A DNA stretch of 64,000 nt. It comes from Branchipolynoe longqiensis (taxonomy: Eukaryota; Annelida; Polychaeta; Phyllodocida; Polynoidae). The notes beneath the pieces are model-generated. The model was not told the origin of the DNA, did no database searches, and worked only from the letters and a program-made list of their open reading frames with translations. Positions within the stretch are counted from its first letter, which is position 1. Every line of letters begins with the position of its first letter. Of this stretch, positions 13,001 through 25,000 are shown in pieces. Both the position numbers and the translations under genes were made by a program. The DNA lies in NCBI GenBank assembly GCA_030323885.1, contig CM059193.1:54092749-54156748 (forward strand). The letters run 5' to 3'.

Positions 13001-16000
13001 ATATATATGTCACAATATGGTTGTTTCAAACTCATTTGGACATCTAGTGGTGTTAGAGAACGTGTTTATACCGTTATAACACAGGCGTAATAAGCTAAAT
13101 TTGTGCGTGGGTTGTGGGTCAAGCCCAAACCTTACGCGGGGTCGGGACCAGTGTATCGGCCCGCCCATCCCTCTGTTCCGCACACTTCTCCCACCTGTGA
13201 CTACTACGTCAACAAGTTGGAGAAAATGCTACGAAACTCGGAGAAAACGCCTGAAAAAGTTTGTGGGGAGTCTATAAAAGAAACCCAGGAGCATCTCCAA
13301 CATTACTCTCTATTAGAGTACGAGAGAATTTCCACAGGAGACGAGGCAGAGCCCACATCTCTACCCATAATCACACGGTGACTCGGGTGTTGACAGAACC
13401 GCTAATGATCGGTTTCAATCCTTCGAGAAGGAATTCTATCCTTGGTTTTTTATAACCAAATAACTCGTCCAAAATGGACCAAAGAAAGTCTAAACTTTCC
13501 ATAATGATGCTCTAATGCATCATGATTAAGCTAACCACAGTTTTTATGATACTTACTGCGTATTAGCTTGTATGTAGACTAAATTTGCCGGAGCAACCCA
13601 ACGACACGTAATCCAGTCGTGAGTTGTATATGCTAATTGCTGGTACCTCACGTGCTTCCTTCTCCCTAGCCTGAGGCTAGCCTGAGGCTGTATACCGAGG
13701 TAAAATTTATATATAGGGGGATCCCTCACAAAATGGATTAATTGATTATTTATAATTTCATGCTACCGTTTTCAGTGCATGTGCAGTCGGAATCTTTCAT
13801 TAGGATTAATCCATTTTTATGCTCCTCGAATCCATTTTATCCCCCCCAGATCTGGTAGAAGTTCAAAATCAAAGATATAGCTGCCATGCTTGGGGTAATA
13901 AATGCTACAAAGCATGGGCGGTTTGCGATTTCCAGGGCGGGGGGTTGTGATTTCCTAGGAAATCGCACACCCCGGGGTGTGCGATATCCAGGGGTTTGCG
14001 ATTTCCTGCTACACCGGATTGCCTCATCAAATTTGCGTCAGTGGCACCACCTGTGTACCAGTATGTTGTGAGTGATGCCACTTGTCTACTGGTGCATTGT
14101 GACAGTAACACTACTTGTGTACTGGTGCACTACGACAGTGGCACCACCTGTGTACTGGTAGGTTGTGACCGTTCGTTGGTTGGTTGTTGGCCAGTTTTCC
14201 GTCCTGGTAACATGGTGTGACAGTAGATTCACCAGTTTTCTGGTGCATTGCGACAGTAATGCCACATGTGTACTGGTTGTAAAATATTTAGACTTTCTAC
14301 ACATACTTACATTATAAAATAGATTCCCTTTAAAGTACCCATTTGTTTTATTTAATAGATAGAAGAATGTGTAGCTCATTGCTGAACCCAGACTGATAGG
14401 GTGGGAGACAGTCATGTTTGGTATTTAATGTTTAATGTGTATTGGATCCGGTGTCGGAGTTTCAGTTCCCAGCAGTTGAAGCTCCCACAATTGCTTCTGC
14501 GCATGCGTCAACATCTAACGGCATCGTCTGCGCACTGTCAATGGTCGTGAGCAATCTTCACACATAAAAAGTGAAATATCTCTAAAACCAAACGAGCTAG
14601 AAACAAATCGCTTGGTACACATATAGAAAACATGTTTACCAACACGATTATATTAAATTGATATGGTTAGGGTTCTGGATTTCTATTAATTTTGAATAAT
14701 GTTTTGCACTGCGCGTACCGCCAAACTCAACACATTGTCAATGGTTGTGAGCAATCTTCATGCAGAAAAAGTGAAATATCTCTAAAACCACACCACCTAG
14801 AAACAAATCGCTTGGTACACATATAGAAAACATGTTAACCGAAAAGATTATATTAAATTTATAAGGTTAGTCACACTGACACTATGATGCGCGAAAAGGA
14901 AGAAGGGAAGGCGGGGGTGGAAGTAAGGCGTTTATTTACGCCTCAAACAACAGAGCATACAGGGAAGAAAGGAGAGGCTCAGGAGGAGCAAGTAATAAGC
15001 TCATAAGGAGCAAGGTAGAGTAAATCAGTAATGGAGTAAGGTAGAAAGGGCTCATGAGGAGCAATGTACAGGTGAAGAAATAAGCACAGTAATAAGCTCA
15101 TAAGGAGCAGTGTAGAGTAAATCAGTAAAGGAGAAAAGTAGAAAGGGCTCATGAGGAGCAATGTACAGGTGAGGAGGTTGAGTTTATGTTGAGTGTCAGT
15201 AGATGAAGGAGGGGGTGCCGAGGAGCCCTCCACCAAAACGGCGGAGAGGGCTCGAGGCGCGCCCGAGGCGGCGAGGCGGGGCACGTAGGTGTGGACCGGG
15301 TCGGAGGTCCGGGTGCCCTGCGCCAGGGGCCCCTCGGGGGAGGGCGGCAGAGAGGCGGACCGCGTCAGGGGTCAGGTTCCCTCTGGGGGCGGCGAGCGTC
15401 CGGGGCCTGCGTCAACAGGGAGCGGGCGGCCAAAAAGGGGGAGGCCCGCTCCTTGGCGGGATCCGGTGAGGAGGTCCGACGAGGGTCGAGCAGGGGGGCA
15501 GCGAAGTCGTCAGGGCTGGGTGGGGTGGTGGTCGGGGTCTGGGCGGGCGGGTTGTTGAAGTTGAAGGCGGTGTCGTGAGGGTCGGCGGCAGAGGGTTCCT
15601 CATGAGGCTGCGCTGGGATGTGGTCCGAGGCGATCGGCCCGAGGTGATGATCCCCGGCTGGGACTGGGCGGCGCTGCGATCGGTAGTCGCTGGGAGGTCG
15701 TCGATGGAGGTCGCGGGGCTGTCGGCAGTGGTGAGGGTGAGGCGCCGGGAAGGGCCCCCCGGGCCGGCCGGGGGGAGGCCGGCGGATCAAAAATCCGCCG
15801 AGGCGGGGGGGGGGGGGGGGGGGGGGGGTCTGGCGCTCACGGGCTTGTTTGGTTATGCAGCCGGCCTCGCAGTGCATAGTCAGTAAGCGCCTCACGTTTG
15901 CGCAGTAGGCGCATACGTGACGGCGCCTGTCCCCCGCCTTGCCGTGGGCCTCTCCGACAGGGGCCCGATCGCACGAGGCGGGGTCGCGGTTCCAGGCCGG

Positions 16001-19000
16001 GCAGGGGGCCCCGTGGGTGTGCCTATCGTAGGCGGTGCGGGCGTCGACGTGGGCTCGGGGCAGGTGTGTGCCTCGGGGAGGGTCGTCACCTCGGGGGACC
16101 GCTGCTGCCGGGGCGGCCTGAGGGGCGGGGAGGGTGAGGGTCTGGACCCTCAGGAGGTCGAGGGCGACCGGGTCGTGCCACCCCTGGGGGAGCCTCCCGT
16201 CCGCTATCCATGTGAACACCGTCTCGGAGTAGCGGCGGACGGTGGGCCAGGGGTAGAGGAGGACGTCCCTGAGCACGGTGAGGTGATGGTGGTGTAGGCC
16301 CCGGAAGGAGTGGGCCGGGAAGTCGGGGTGGTCGATCAGGGTGAGAAGGGCGAGGCTATATTCATCCTTGGTTGCCTCGCCCCTCTTCACCGACTTCCTC
16401 TCAGGCCCCCTCTCTACCAGGTCCGATGGGAAGATATACTCGACCGGGATCCCTCGCCGCCTGACCGAGTGCCGCGCCTCGGCGGAGGCAAGTATTTCCC
16501 GGACGGCGTCGGCCGCGGACGCCGGGGTGTGGTGCGTCGGCTCCTCGTGGTAGGCCGGCGACGGGGGAGCTGGGGCTTGGGTCCCGAGGTGATGGTAGCG
16601 CTCATACTGGGGGTGAGCGGCCCCCGGCAGGGGCGCCGGAGGCGGTGGCGGGGGCCGGGCTCCGGCCGGAGCGTGCGCCCGAGGTGGACGGGCGGTGGCG
16701 GCAGTGTCGGCGGCTTGGCGTCTGGGTGCAGGGGAGGTCGCCTCGGGGGCGGGCCGAGCCCCTCCGGCCTCCAGGTCGTCGATCCGGGCGTGGATGTCGG
16801 CGGTACTCTGACGCTGCTCGAGTCGGAGACGCTGGAGCGCCTCAAGTATGGCCGCGGTCTCGGCGCCCGAGGTGGGGTCCGAGGGCGACGCCTGGGCGGA
16901 GGCCCGGGACTCGTCCCGCCGCGGGGTTGAAGCCGGCCCCGGGGTGCCGCGGGCGGCCGCCCGGGAGCCCTTACGTCCGTTCCCTCTTCCCCGAGGCATG
17001 GTGTAGCAGCGGTCCGAGGTGGAGGTAGGCCCAAAGGAAAAACGGTGGAGAGCTGGAGGCGGCTGGAGGGCGAGTGCCTGAGGGAGGCCGGCGGCGACCT
17101 TATAAGGGGGAGGGAGGGGCGACAGCGGGTGAGGTGTGAAAGCTGCCGGCCCGGGGGAGGGCGAGAGGTGGCGAGCAGCGGGCGTCGGGTGAGGCGCGAG
17201 TGCTGCGCGGCAGGGGGGCGGAGGGAGGAGGCGGCGCGCGGCGGCGTCGGCCGAGGTGGGAAAGCAGTGCGACAGCGCGGGGCGGGGGAGGGTCTCTTCC
17301 TCTCCTCGCATCAAACGTAATGCTACGCATTACGACCAATGACAGCGATTTGCGGCGATCGGCGATGCTTTAAATCGGGCTAATGTTGACACATGCGCAG
17401 ACAATGCTTTGATGCATGCGCAGAAGCAATTGTGGGAACTGAAACTGCTGGGAACTGAAACTGTGACACCGGCAGGAGCAGGAAATGGCAAACCCTGTAA
17501 GTCGGAAACCACCACTTGTGATTTCCTAGGAAATCACATATATGGGCATGGGGGTTTTGCGATTTCCTAGGAAACCACATATCCCCCTGGAGATCGCAAA
17601 CCCCCCACGTTTGGCAGTCTTTATCCTAATGAAAACAATAGCCTGGTTGACACTTATTTGTTTACAAAAGAGTTAGTTCTAGTATGTTCCATCATGCGCC
17701 GCTAGTGACCTCTGTGCAGTACCCATATGGATGCACTCAGACATCACCTAGCGGCCAAGATGGGAACTGGAATCCGACTATGAAAATGGCGGCCAGAGCA
17801 AAACAAAAGCACATGTCCATTGGTTTTACCTAGTAGAGACTTACAGAAAAATTTCAAATACTAGATATCCGTTCAAAACAAATATATTCTGATAAAAGAC
17901 TTTAAACCCTATAATTTTATTGTTTTCCATACCAAGTCAATAAGGTATAGATATTTGTTACCTCAAAGTGTTTAAAGAAGTTGTGCTGGCTTTTCTTAAA
18001 GTTGCATGGTCCGATGGCACTTGAATTTTTGTCTTATTTTTTAGATAAATATATCAAATTGATCGTTACAAGCTACTAATCATTAGTCCGGAGTGATTTT
18101 GATTAAAGATGATTAGTTTTGAAGTAATATGAGCTGAAAGAACCAAAAATAATTTCGACAAGCTTGCCAAAAGTCCTGTGGCTATGACCCAGATGGTCAT
18201 CTCGCACTGACCACGTGATGTGAGATGACCTGGAACCTTACAGGACTGTAGGTAGGTATTTCTGTTTGGGTGTGGCACATTCTGGGAAAGGATTAGTGCC
18301 ATAAGCCCATGTCACTATGGTTTTTAACTAAATATAATGTGTGTCTGTTGTCTGCTTGTGTCTGTCTATGTATGTCTGTATGTATCTGTGTGTCTATCTG
18401 TGTGTTTCTGTGTATGTGTGGTTATGTGTCTGTGTGTGTCTGTCTGTCTGTGTGTACGTGTGCATGTGTGTGTGTATGTCTGTGTGTATGTATGTGTGTA
18501 TGTATGTGTGTCTATGCCTCTGTCTGTGTGTGTCTGTCTATGTGTCTCTGTCTGTGTGTGTGTCTCTCTCTGCAAACTCAGGTCGGGTGTATGTGTGTCT
18601 GTATGTCGGGTGTGTGCATGTCTGTGTGTTTCTGTGTCTGGTGTGCTGTCTATGCATGTCTGTCGGTGTCTATCTATGTGTGTCTGTCTGTGTGTATATG
18701 TATGTATGGTAATGTCTGTGTATGTCTGTCTGTGTGTATGTATGTGTGTGTGTCTACCTCTGTCTGTGTGCATCTGTCTATGTGTCTCTGTATGTGTGTG
18801 TGTCTCTCTCTCTGCAAAGTCAGGTTGGGTGTATGTGTGTATGTTGGGTGTGTGCATGTATGTGTGTTTCTGTATCTGTGTGTGCTGTCTGTGCATGTCT
18901 GTCTGTGTGTGTCTATCTATGTGTGTCTGTCTGTGTATGTCTGTCTGTATGTCTGTGTGTGTATGGGTGTCTGTCTGTGTATGTCTGCATGTGTGTGTAT

Positions 19001-22000
19001 GTATATGTGTGCATGTATGTGTGTGTCTGCCTCTGTCTGTGTGTGGCTGTATATGTGTCTCTGTCTGTCTGTGTGTGTGTGTCTCTCTCTCTCTCTGCAA
19101 AGTCAGGTCGGGTGTGTCTGTGTATGTCGGGTGTGTGCATGAGTGTGTGTTTCTGTGTCTGGTGTGCTGTCTGTGCATGTTTGTCTGTGTGTGCCTATCT
19201 ATGTGTGTATATGTATGTGAGGTAATGTCTGTGTGTGTATGTATGTGTGTGTCTGTGTGTATATGTCTGTGTGAATATGTATGTGTGTGTGTCTGTCTGT
19301 GTGTGTCTGTCTGTGTGTGTGGCTCTCTCTCTGCAAATTCAGGTCGGGTGTATGTGTGTCTGTGTATGTTGGGTGTGTGCATGTCTGTGTGTTTCTGTGT
19401 ATGTGTGTGCTGTCTGTGCATGTCTGTCTGTGTGTGCCTATCTATGGGTGTCTGTCTGTGTGTGTATGTATGTCTGTGTGTGTATGTCTGTGCGTGTATG
19501 TCTGTGTGTATGTCTGTCTCTGTAAAGTCAGGTCAGGAAACACACAGACACATACACACACACAGACACATCCACCTCATATCCCCTTCCCCTCTATGGC
19601 CCTGCACAGAAGGCCTACTTGGTTGGGGGGAGGCTAATGAGGTCACGAGATTGGCCTAATTGGTTAATGGCCTTCCTGCATACTGGCTGTTTCAAACTGA
19701 GTGTTCAAAGGGGTGAGGTTATAAAGTCACTGGTTATGCTGTATATACTGTCCCAAATCATTAGCTAATGCACCAGTATCTAAGTTGGATATATAGGATC
19801 AAATGTAAGTAGTTGTTTTAATTTTGACAAAATTATATTTCATCGGACCATGCAACTTTAATGTTGTAGTTTAGTCTCTTTGACAAAAATTGATCTGGTC
19901 CTTTATCCTTCTTGTGAGTGATCAATAGCAGTTAAAAAGGTCTTTGCTGTGACAGGCATGACATCAAAAGTTATCAATTAATCCATCAATTAATCCATCT
20001 TAATCCATCTTGATCTATTTTATTCCCCCCAGATCTGGTAGACTTTCAAAATCAAACATATAGCTGCCATGCTTGGGGTGATAAATGCTATAAAGCATGG
20101 GGGGGTTTGCGATTTCCAAGGGGGGGGTTGTGATTTCCTAGTAAAATCGCAAACGCTGGGGTGTGCAATTTCCAGGGGTTTGCGATTTCCTGCCACACTG
20201 GATTGAATTTGTATGGAGTGCATCGGATATGATAGAAGTGTCTGGTCAAGTTGCCATGACCTGGTGGTAGCTGGGATGTGGGAATGAGGGGTGCACCGAG
20301 CTGCACCCATCTCTACTGTCGTGGAACCTCGATATGGCCGCCATAAAGAGTAAAATAACAATATGCCATGGAGAAATGAAATCATACACCTCAATAATAT
20401 CATGTACCTTCAATAACATCATGTACTTTCAATGACATGCCTGTAGGAGTGTTGGAGAGATTAAAAGCCTGGGAGAGCTGGCAGTCACCACTGGGCCTTT
20501 CACATGACAAGAGGTGTTTTTGTGTCAGTCTTACATTCTGTGCTATACCCACTTCATTATTATAGACAGGCAACTATAGGATTCAGCTACACCACACCAT
20601 TTCCTATACTACACCCTCTGGTACTTTATGGTATTTTATATATATTTAACTTGCATTTTTATTATAGCTCACTTTCATTTATAACGATCTGGCGACCACC
20701 TTTTAAAAGGGATTAGCCCATAGATTACATGGTGCATTAAGATATGTATGCCACGTGTGCTGGTATGTTGTGACAGTGGTGTCACCTGTGTACTGTAAGT
20801 TGTGATAGTGATGTCACTTATATATATTAGTTAAAACTAGACTTACATGGAAGTTGATGTGTTACTAGGATTCTTACGAATCTTACGAACACGAAGAGAA
20901 GGATTAGGGGAGAGTATATAAGGCCCGTTCCCGCCATGTTGTCGCTAGCCTTTGTGGTACGATGGACATTTCTAACCTAACCTAACTTAAACTAACTGCC
21001 CTACACCCTTTAAAGGGAGGAGATATTCGTTGCCGGGAAACCAAACGAACTCAGAATAGTTCAGATGTGTGCCACAGGGGTGGTGCATGCTTAGTACTGA
21101 ACATTTCCACTTGGTGGTGCACAAGAGAGTGACCTAGATTGTTGTGCTGGGTGAGTGGAGAGAAGGGAGGGTAATATTGAGGTATTTTCAATCTTCTTTA
21201 GAGTAGTGCAATATATTTGCGTAATGTAAAATATATGTTAGTACAATTACATTGCATAATTCAATGAGAAACAGATATAGATGAAAAACTTTTTTTTGGT
21301 GTTGAATGTAAAAAATGTCCTGCAGTGGGTGAGGTTTGAACCCACCCCACCAAACAACTTCAGATTACAAGTCCAACACTCTAACCACTAGGCCACAGAG
21401 ACCACACATCATTAGTATTCTCAGTTCAGGCTATTAGTGAATAAGCGAGTTCAGCATTGGCCGCACGCATGTGCGAGACCGACTTCCGGTCGTCTGAGTC
21501 GGGATAAAGAAAGCTAAGTTTGAGCGCAAACTCAGTGCATTGTCAATGGCAGTGAGCAATCTTCTTACAGAAAAAGTGAAATATCTCTAAAACCAAACCA
21601 CCTAGAGACAATTCGTTTGGCACACATATAGAAAACATGTTTACCAAGAAGATTATATTAGATTGAGATAGTTAGGCAAAGTTAGGGTTCTGGATTTCTA
21701 TTAATTTTGAATAAAACTAACGTTTTGCACTGCGAGTACCACCAAACTCAATGGCCGTGAGCAATCTTCTTACAGAAAAAGTGAAATATCTCTAAAACCA
21801 AACCACCTAGAGTCAATTCGTTTGGCACACATATAGAAAACATGTTTACCAAGAAGATTATATTAGATTGAGATAGTTAGGCAAAGTTAGGGTTCTGGAT
21901 TTCTATTAATTTTGAATAAAACTAACGTTTTGCACTGCGAGTACCACCAAACTCAATGGCCGTGAGCAATCTTCTTACAGAAAAAGTGAAATATCTCTAA

Positions 22001-25000
22001 AACCATACCACCTAGAAACAAATCGGTTGGTACACATATAGAAAACATGTTTACCAAGAAGATTATATTAGATTGAGATGGTTAGGCAAAATTAGGGTTC
22101 TGGATTTCTATTAATTTTGAATAAAACTAACGTTTTGCAATGCGCGTAGTCTTGCACGTGGGTTTGTTTATCCCGATGACTTCCCATCAACCACCGCGCG
22201 CCCGAGATGCTGAACTCGCTTATACACGATGCCACGGTTTGGCCATATATGGGCATGTCCTAATTTCGCGAGAACGAGGCCACTTCCGGTTGCAGCGACG
22301 TCGAATCGGCGTGAATTTCTTACGCCCTAATCTATTAAATGCAGTCATATTTAACAGAATTACATACGCAATAAGTGAAATCTTATCAATTTAACCCTAA
22401 ATCCGAAGCGAAATTCACGCTGCTGGCGCAAAGGTGGCGATATTAATATTTTCGAATCGACGAGTGTAAAGTAAACAAATCGCCGCCGCCGCAGCGACGT
22501 CGATATCCATACTGTCCAACGTTAACCAAACATGCCCGCCGCCGTGGCCGCCGAATCGGCGTGAATTTCTTACGCCCAAATCTATTCAATGTGATCATAT
22601 TTGATAGATTTACATACGCAATAAGTGAAATTTATTCAAATTAACCCTAAATCCGAAGCGAAATTAACGCTGCTGCTGCAAAGGCGGCGATATTAATATT
22701 TTCGAATCGACGAATCTAAAGTACACAAATCGCCACCGCCGCAGCGACTGGAGGGAGAACTGAGACTATTAACTATGTGAGGTCTCTGTGGCCTAGTGGT
22801 TAGAGTGTTGGAATTGTAATCTGAAGTTGTTTGTTGGTGTGGGTTCAAACCCCATACACAGCAGAACCTTTTTTACATTCATAAAAAAAAAAACGTTTTT
22901 TCATCTATATCTGTTTCTCATTGAATTATGCAATGTAATTGTACTAACATATATTTTACATTACACAAATATATTTCCTGATTGAACTACTCTAAAGAAG
23001 ATTGAAAATACCCCAGTTTTACTCTCCCTTATCTCCACTCACCCAGCCATTTTTAAAACAACAGCTGCCAGCTATTCCCAGCCTCAGAACTGACCCACTT
23101 CTGGTGGTGAAGTGGGTCCCCTACTCTCCCCACACATACTTGGTTCATTTAAACATAAAAACTAAACAAAGTTGTGCTTGGAGAGCATTTGTCGGAGTAC
23201 GAGCAGTGTCCCAGCGAGCTATAGCTGGTCCCTTTAATACTTAACACCTCCTTAACAGTGTTTTCCTGTTTCAAGAATACCCTAATTGAGTTTATCACTA
23301 TTTCCTAAATCTCAACAGGTTGGGTGGGTAGGCCCCTGATCCTTATCTTCATGTTCGTAAGATTCGTAAGAATCCTAGTAACATTTTAACTTCCAAGTAA
23401 GTCTGGTTTAACTGTAGTATTCTTACATCATCTTCCGAACACCGGAAGCCAAGTCCCGAGGAGAGACTTCGTAGCTGATTAGGAATATCCTGAAATTATC
23501 GATTTCCCCCCTATTTTATTGTTAAGTTATCGTTTTATTAATCTCATTATTATTATTATCGTCATCTTCTCTTATTATTATTATCAATATTCTTCATGAT
23601 GAGAGAGACCACTCAAACCAACATTTTCAAATCAACACATTTAAAAAAAGGTTTGTGTGTGTGTGTGTTTGTGTTGTTGTTTTACGTCCTAGCAACATCT
23701 AAGGTCATATCAGGGCCGGTACCGACTTGTGACAATCCGCATACATGGTTACTTTATAGTGCTGCCCCACTGGGAGACCATATCCCACTCAGTCACATTA
23801 TCCTGACACTGAGCCAACCAGTCCTAGGAAGCAACAAGTATCAATATTTAAGTCATTGGTTTGACTCGACCAGGGTTCGAACCCACAATCCCATGGTCTA
23901 CCAACACGCACGACGGACATATAACTCAATCGGTCATCCCGTCTGATTTTTATTTATTTACACAACGTAATATATTTGTTTCTAGACATTGTTTGTCGTA
24001 TCCAGGATCGCTCTCTGGACACTGCCACAATCCACAATATCCTTATGATAGTGTACCGCGAATGATCGGGCGTCCCGCCAAGATACATTCCTCATGATGG
24101 CGTTTAGATTCACGATCATACCTCTGACCGCTGACGCAGCCGCATCCCGGGTGCTATGACCTTTATACTGCTTGGCCTTTATACTTGCATATGTTAATAC
24201 ATTCAGGGTCCATCGAGCCAGTGTTGCTCGAGAGATCGGCCCGAAAGGGGCAATATATGACAGTAGGAGTTGGCTATTAGCTCTCCTCACTTGTCTTGTT
24301 CGTTCCAGATACCTGGACAGTTCCTGTTGTAGAATTTAATTAATTACCTTTACTATCTTCTTTTTCTCATCTTCAGTAAGGGAGACTAGTTTAACCGTCG
24401 AGCTAATCCACCCCCGCTTAAGGCGACCCTACATGTTAATTTATATACTTATTTCCATGTGAATTTTCCCGGGCCAGCCGCGGGCCGCCGCTGCCTCTCG
24501 TCCCGCCTGCAGGTAGTCCATGTCCATCAGTGTCCTTCCCGGGCTAAAGTCGGCCAGCCAGAGTATCGCCTAAATACAGAGGTTTGCCCCCCCTCTCGCA
24601 TTTATCGGTCCAAAGCAATTACTTGGTTATTTCAACTAACTGGCTGGTCTACTCGCCTTACGGTGTATTTAATATGCTTAAATTGATCCCGAACGAAGCA
24701 GATGCGCTACTGTCACTACCACTGACACTGATAATCAGCCTAGGTTACTGTCTTATTTTAGCCAAATGATCTATACGTTAATTCTATTCATATGTCTGTT
24801 ATAATCTCCCCGCAGATGGGCTAAGTAGCTGCATAAGGCCTATTTAGGCTTAAGGCCCTTAATTATATATATAAAGCAATCCAATGTTAAGTTCGACCAT
24901 AGCGGTTTACTCCATAGAAATCTGGAGGATAGTAAAGAATGCAAGGAACGTTCCAATTTACTTTTCCAAGAGCTCACAGCTTTTTATTCTTAACCAAACT

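Larger units (their letters stand above)
8631..13705 (-). mobile_element. DIRS-like tyrosine-recombinase retrotransposon (element A)
   Basis: 45-bp inverted terminal repeats (8631-8675 and 13661-13705) with one mismatch. Between them on the minus strand lie gag, RT/RNase H and a tyrosine recombinase, and no DDE integrase, which is the DIRS arrangement. The frames are broken by one stop between RT and RNase H and a frameshift in the recombinase. The near-identical ITRs suggest a fairly recent insertion. Confidence 0.88.
14890..17315 (-). mobile_element. GC-rich retroelement-like insertion (element G)
   Basis: Far more GC- and CpG-rich than its flanks. On the minus strand it shows a TATA box (17099-17106), an ATG at 16999, a gag-like ORF to 15365, a 97-bp tandem duplication (14994-15190) and an AATAAA near the left end. 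Imperfect inverted ends (ATGATGCGCGAAAAGGAAG; TGATGCGAGGAGAGGAAG) bound it. No RT or integrase is present, so it is probably non-autonomous. Confidence 0.55.
20829..23413. mobile_element. Foldback element with about 600-bp inverted arms (element F)
   Basis: Arms 20829-21428 and 22758-23413 are inverted copies of each other. Both contain GGATTCTTACGAATCTTACG-type outer ends, a CAATGAGAAACAGATATAGATG block and a tRNA-like sequence at the inner end. The centre holds a family T tandem array (21437-22222) and a separate two-unit tandem repeat (22303-22745). No transposase. Confidence 0.85.

Noticed and set aside
15203..17320. Plus-strand and alternative-frame ORFs in the GC-rich element
   Set aside because: Stop codons are rare at this GC content; only the minus-strand frame has a TATA box, ATG context and Cys/His motif.
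18309..19659. Long open frames (277-440 codons) rich in Cys/Val or His/Thr
   Set aside because: They are products of the stop-free TG/CA satellite; both strands and several frames are open together and no domain is visible.
21323..22860. Two functional tRNA-Thr genes
   Set aside because: A and B boxes are good but the acceptor stems do not pair in either copy, and both sit in a mobile foldback element.
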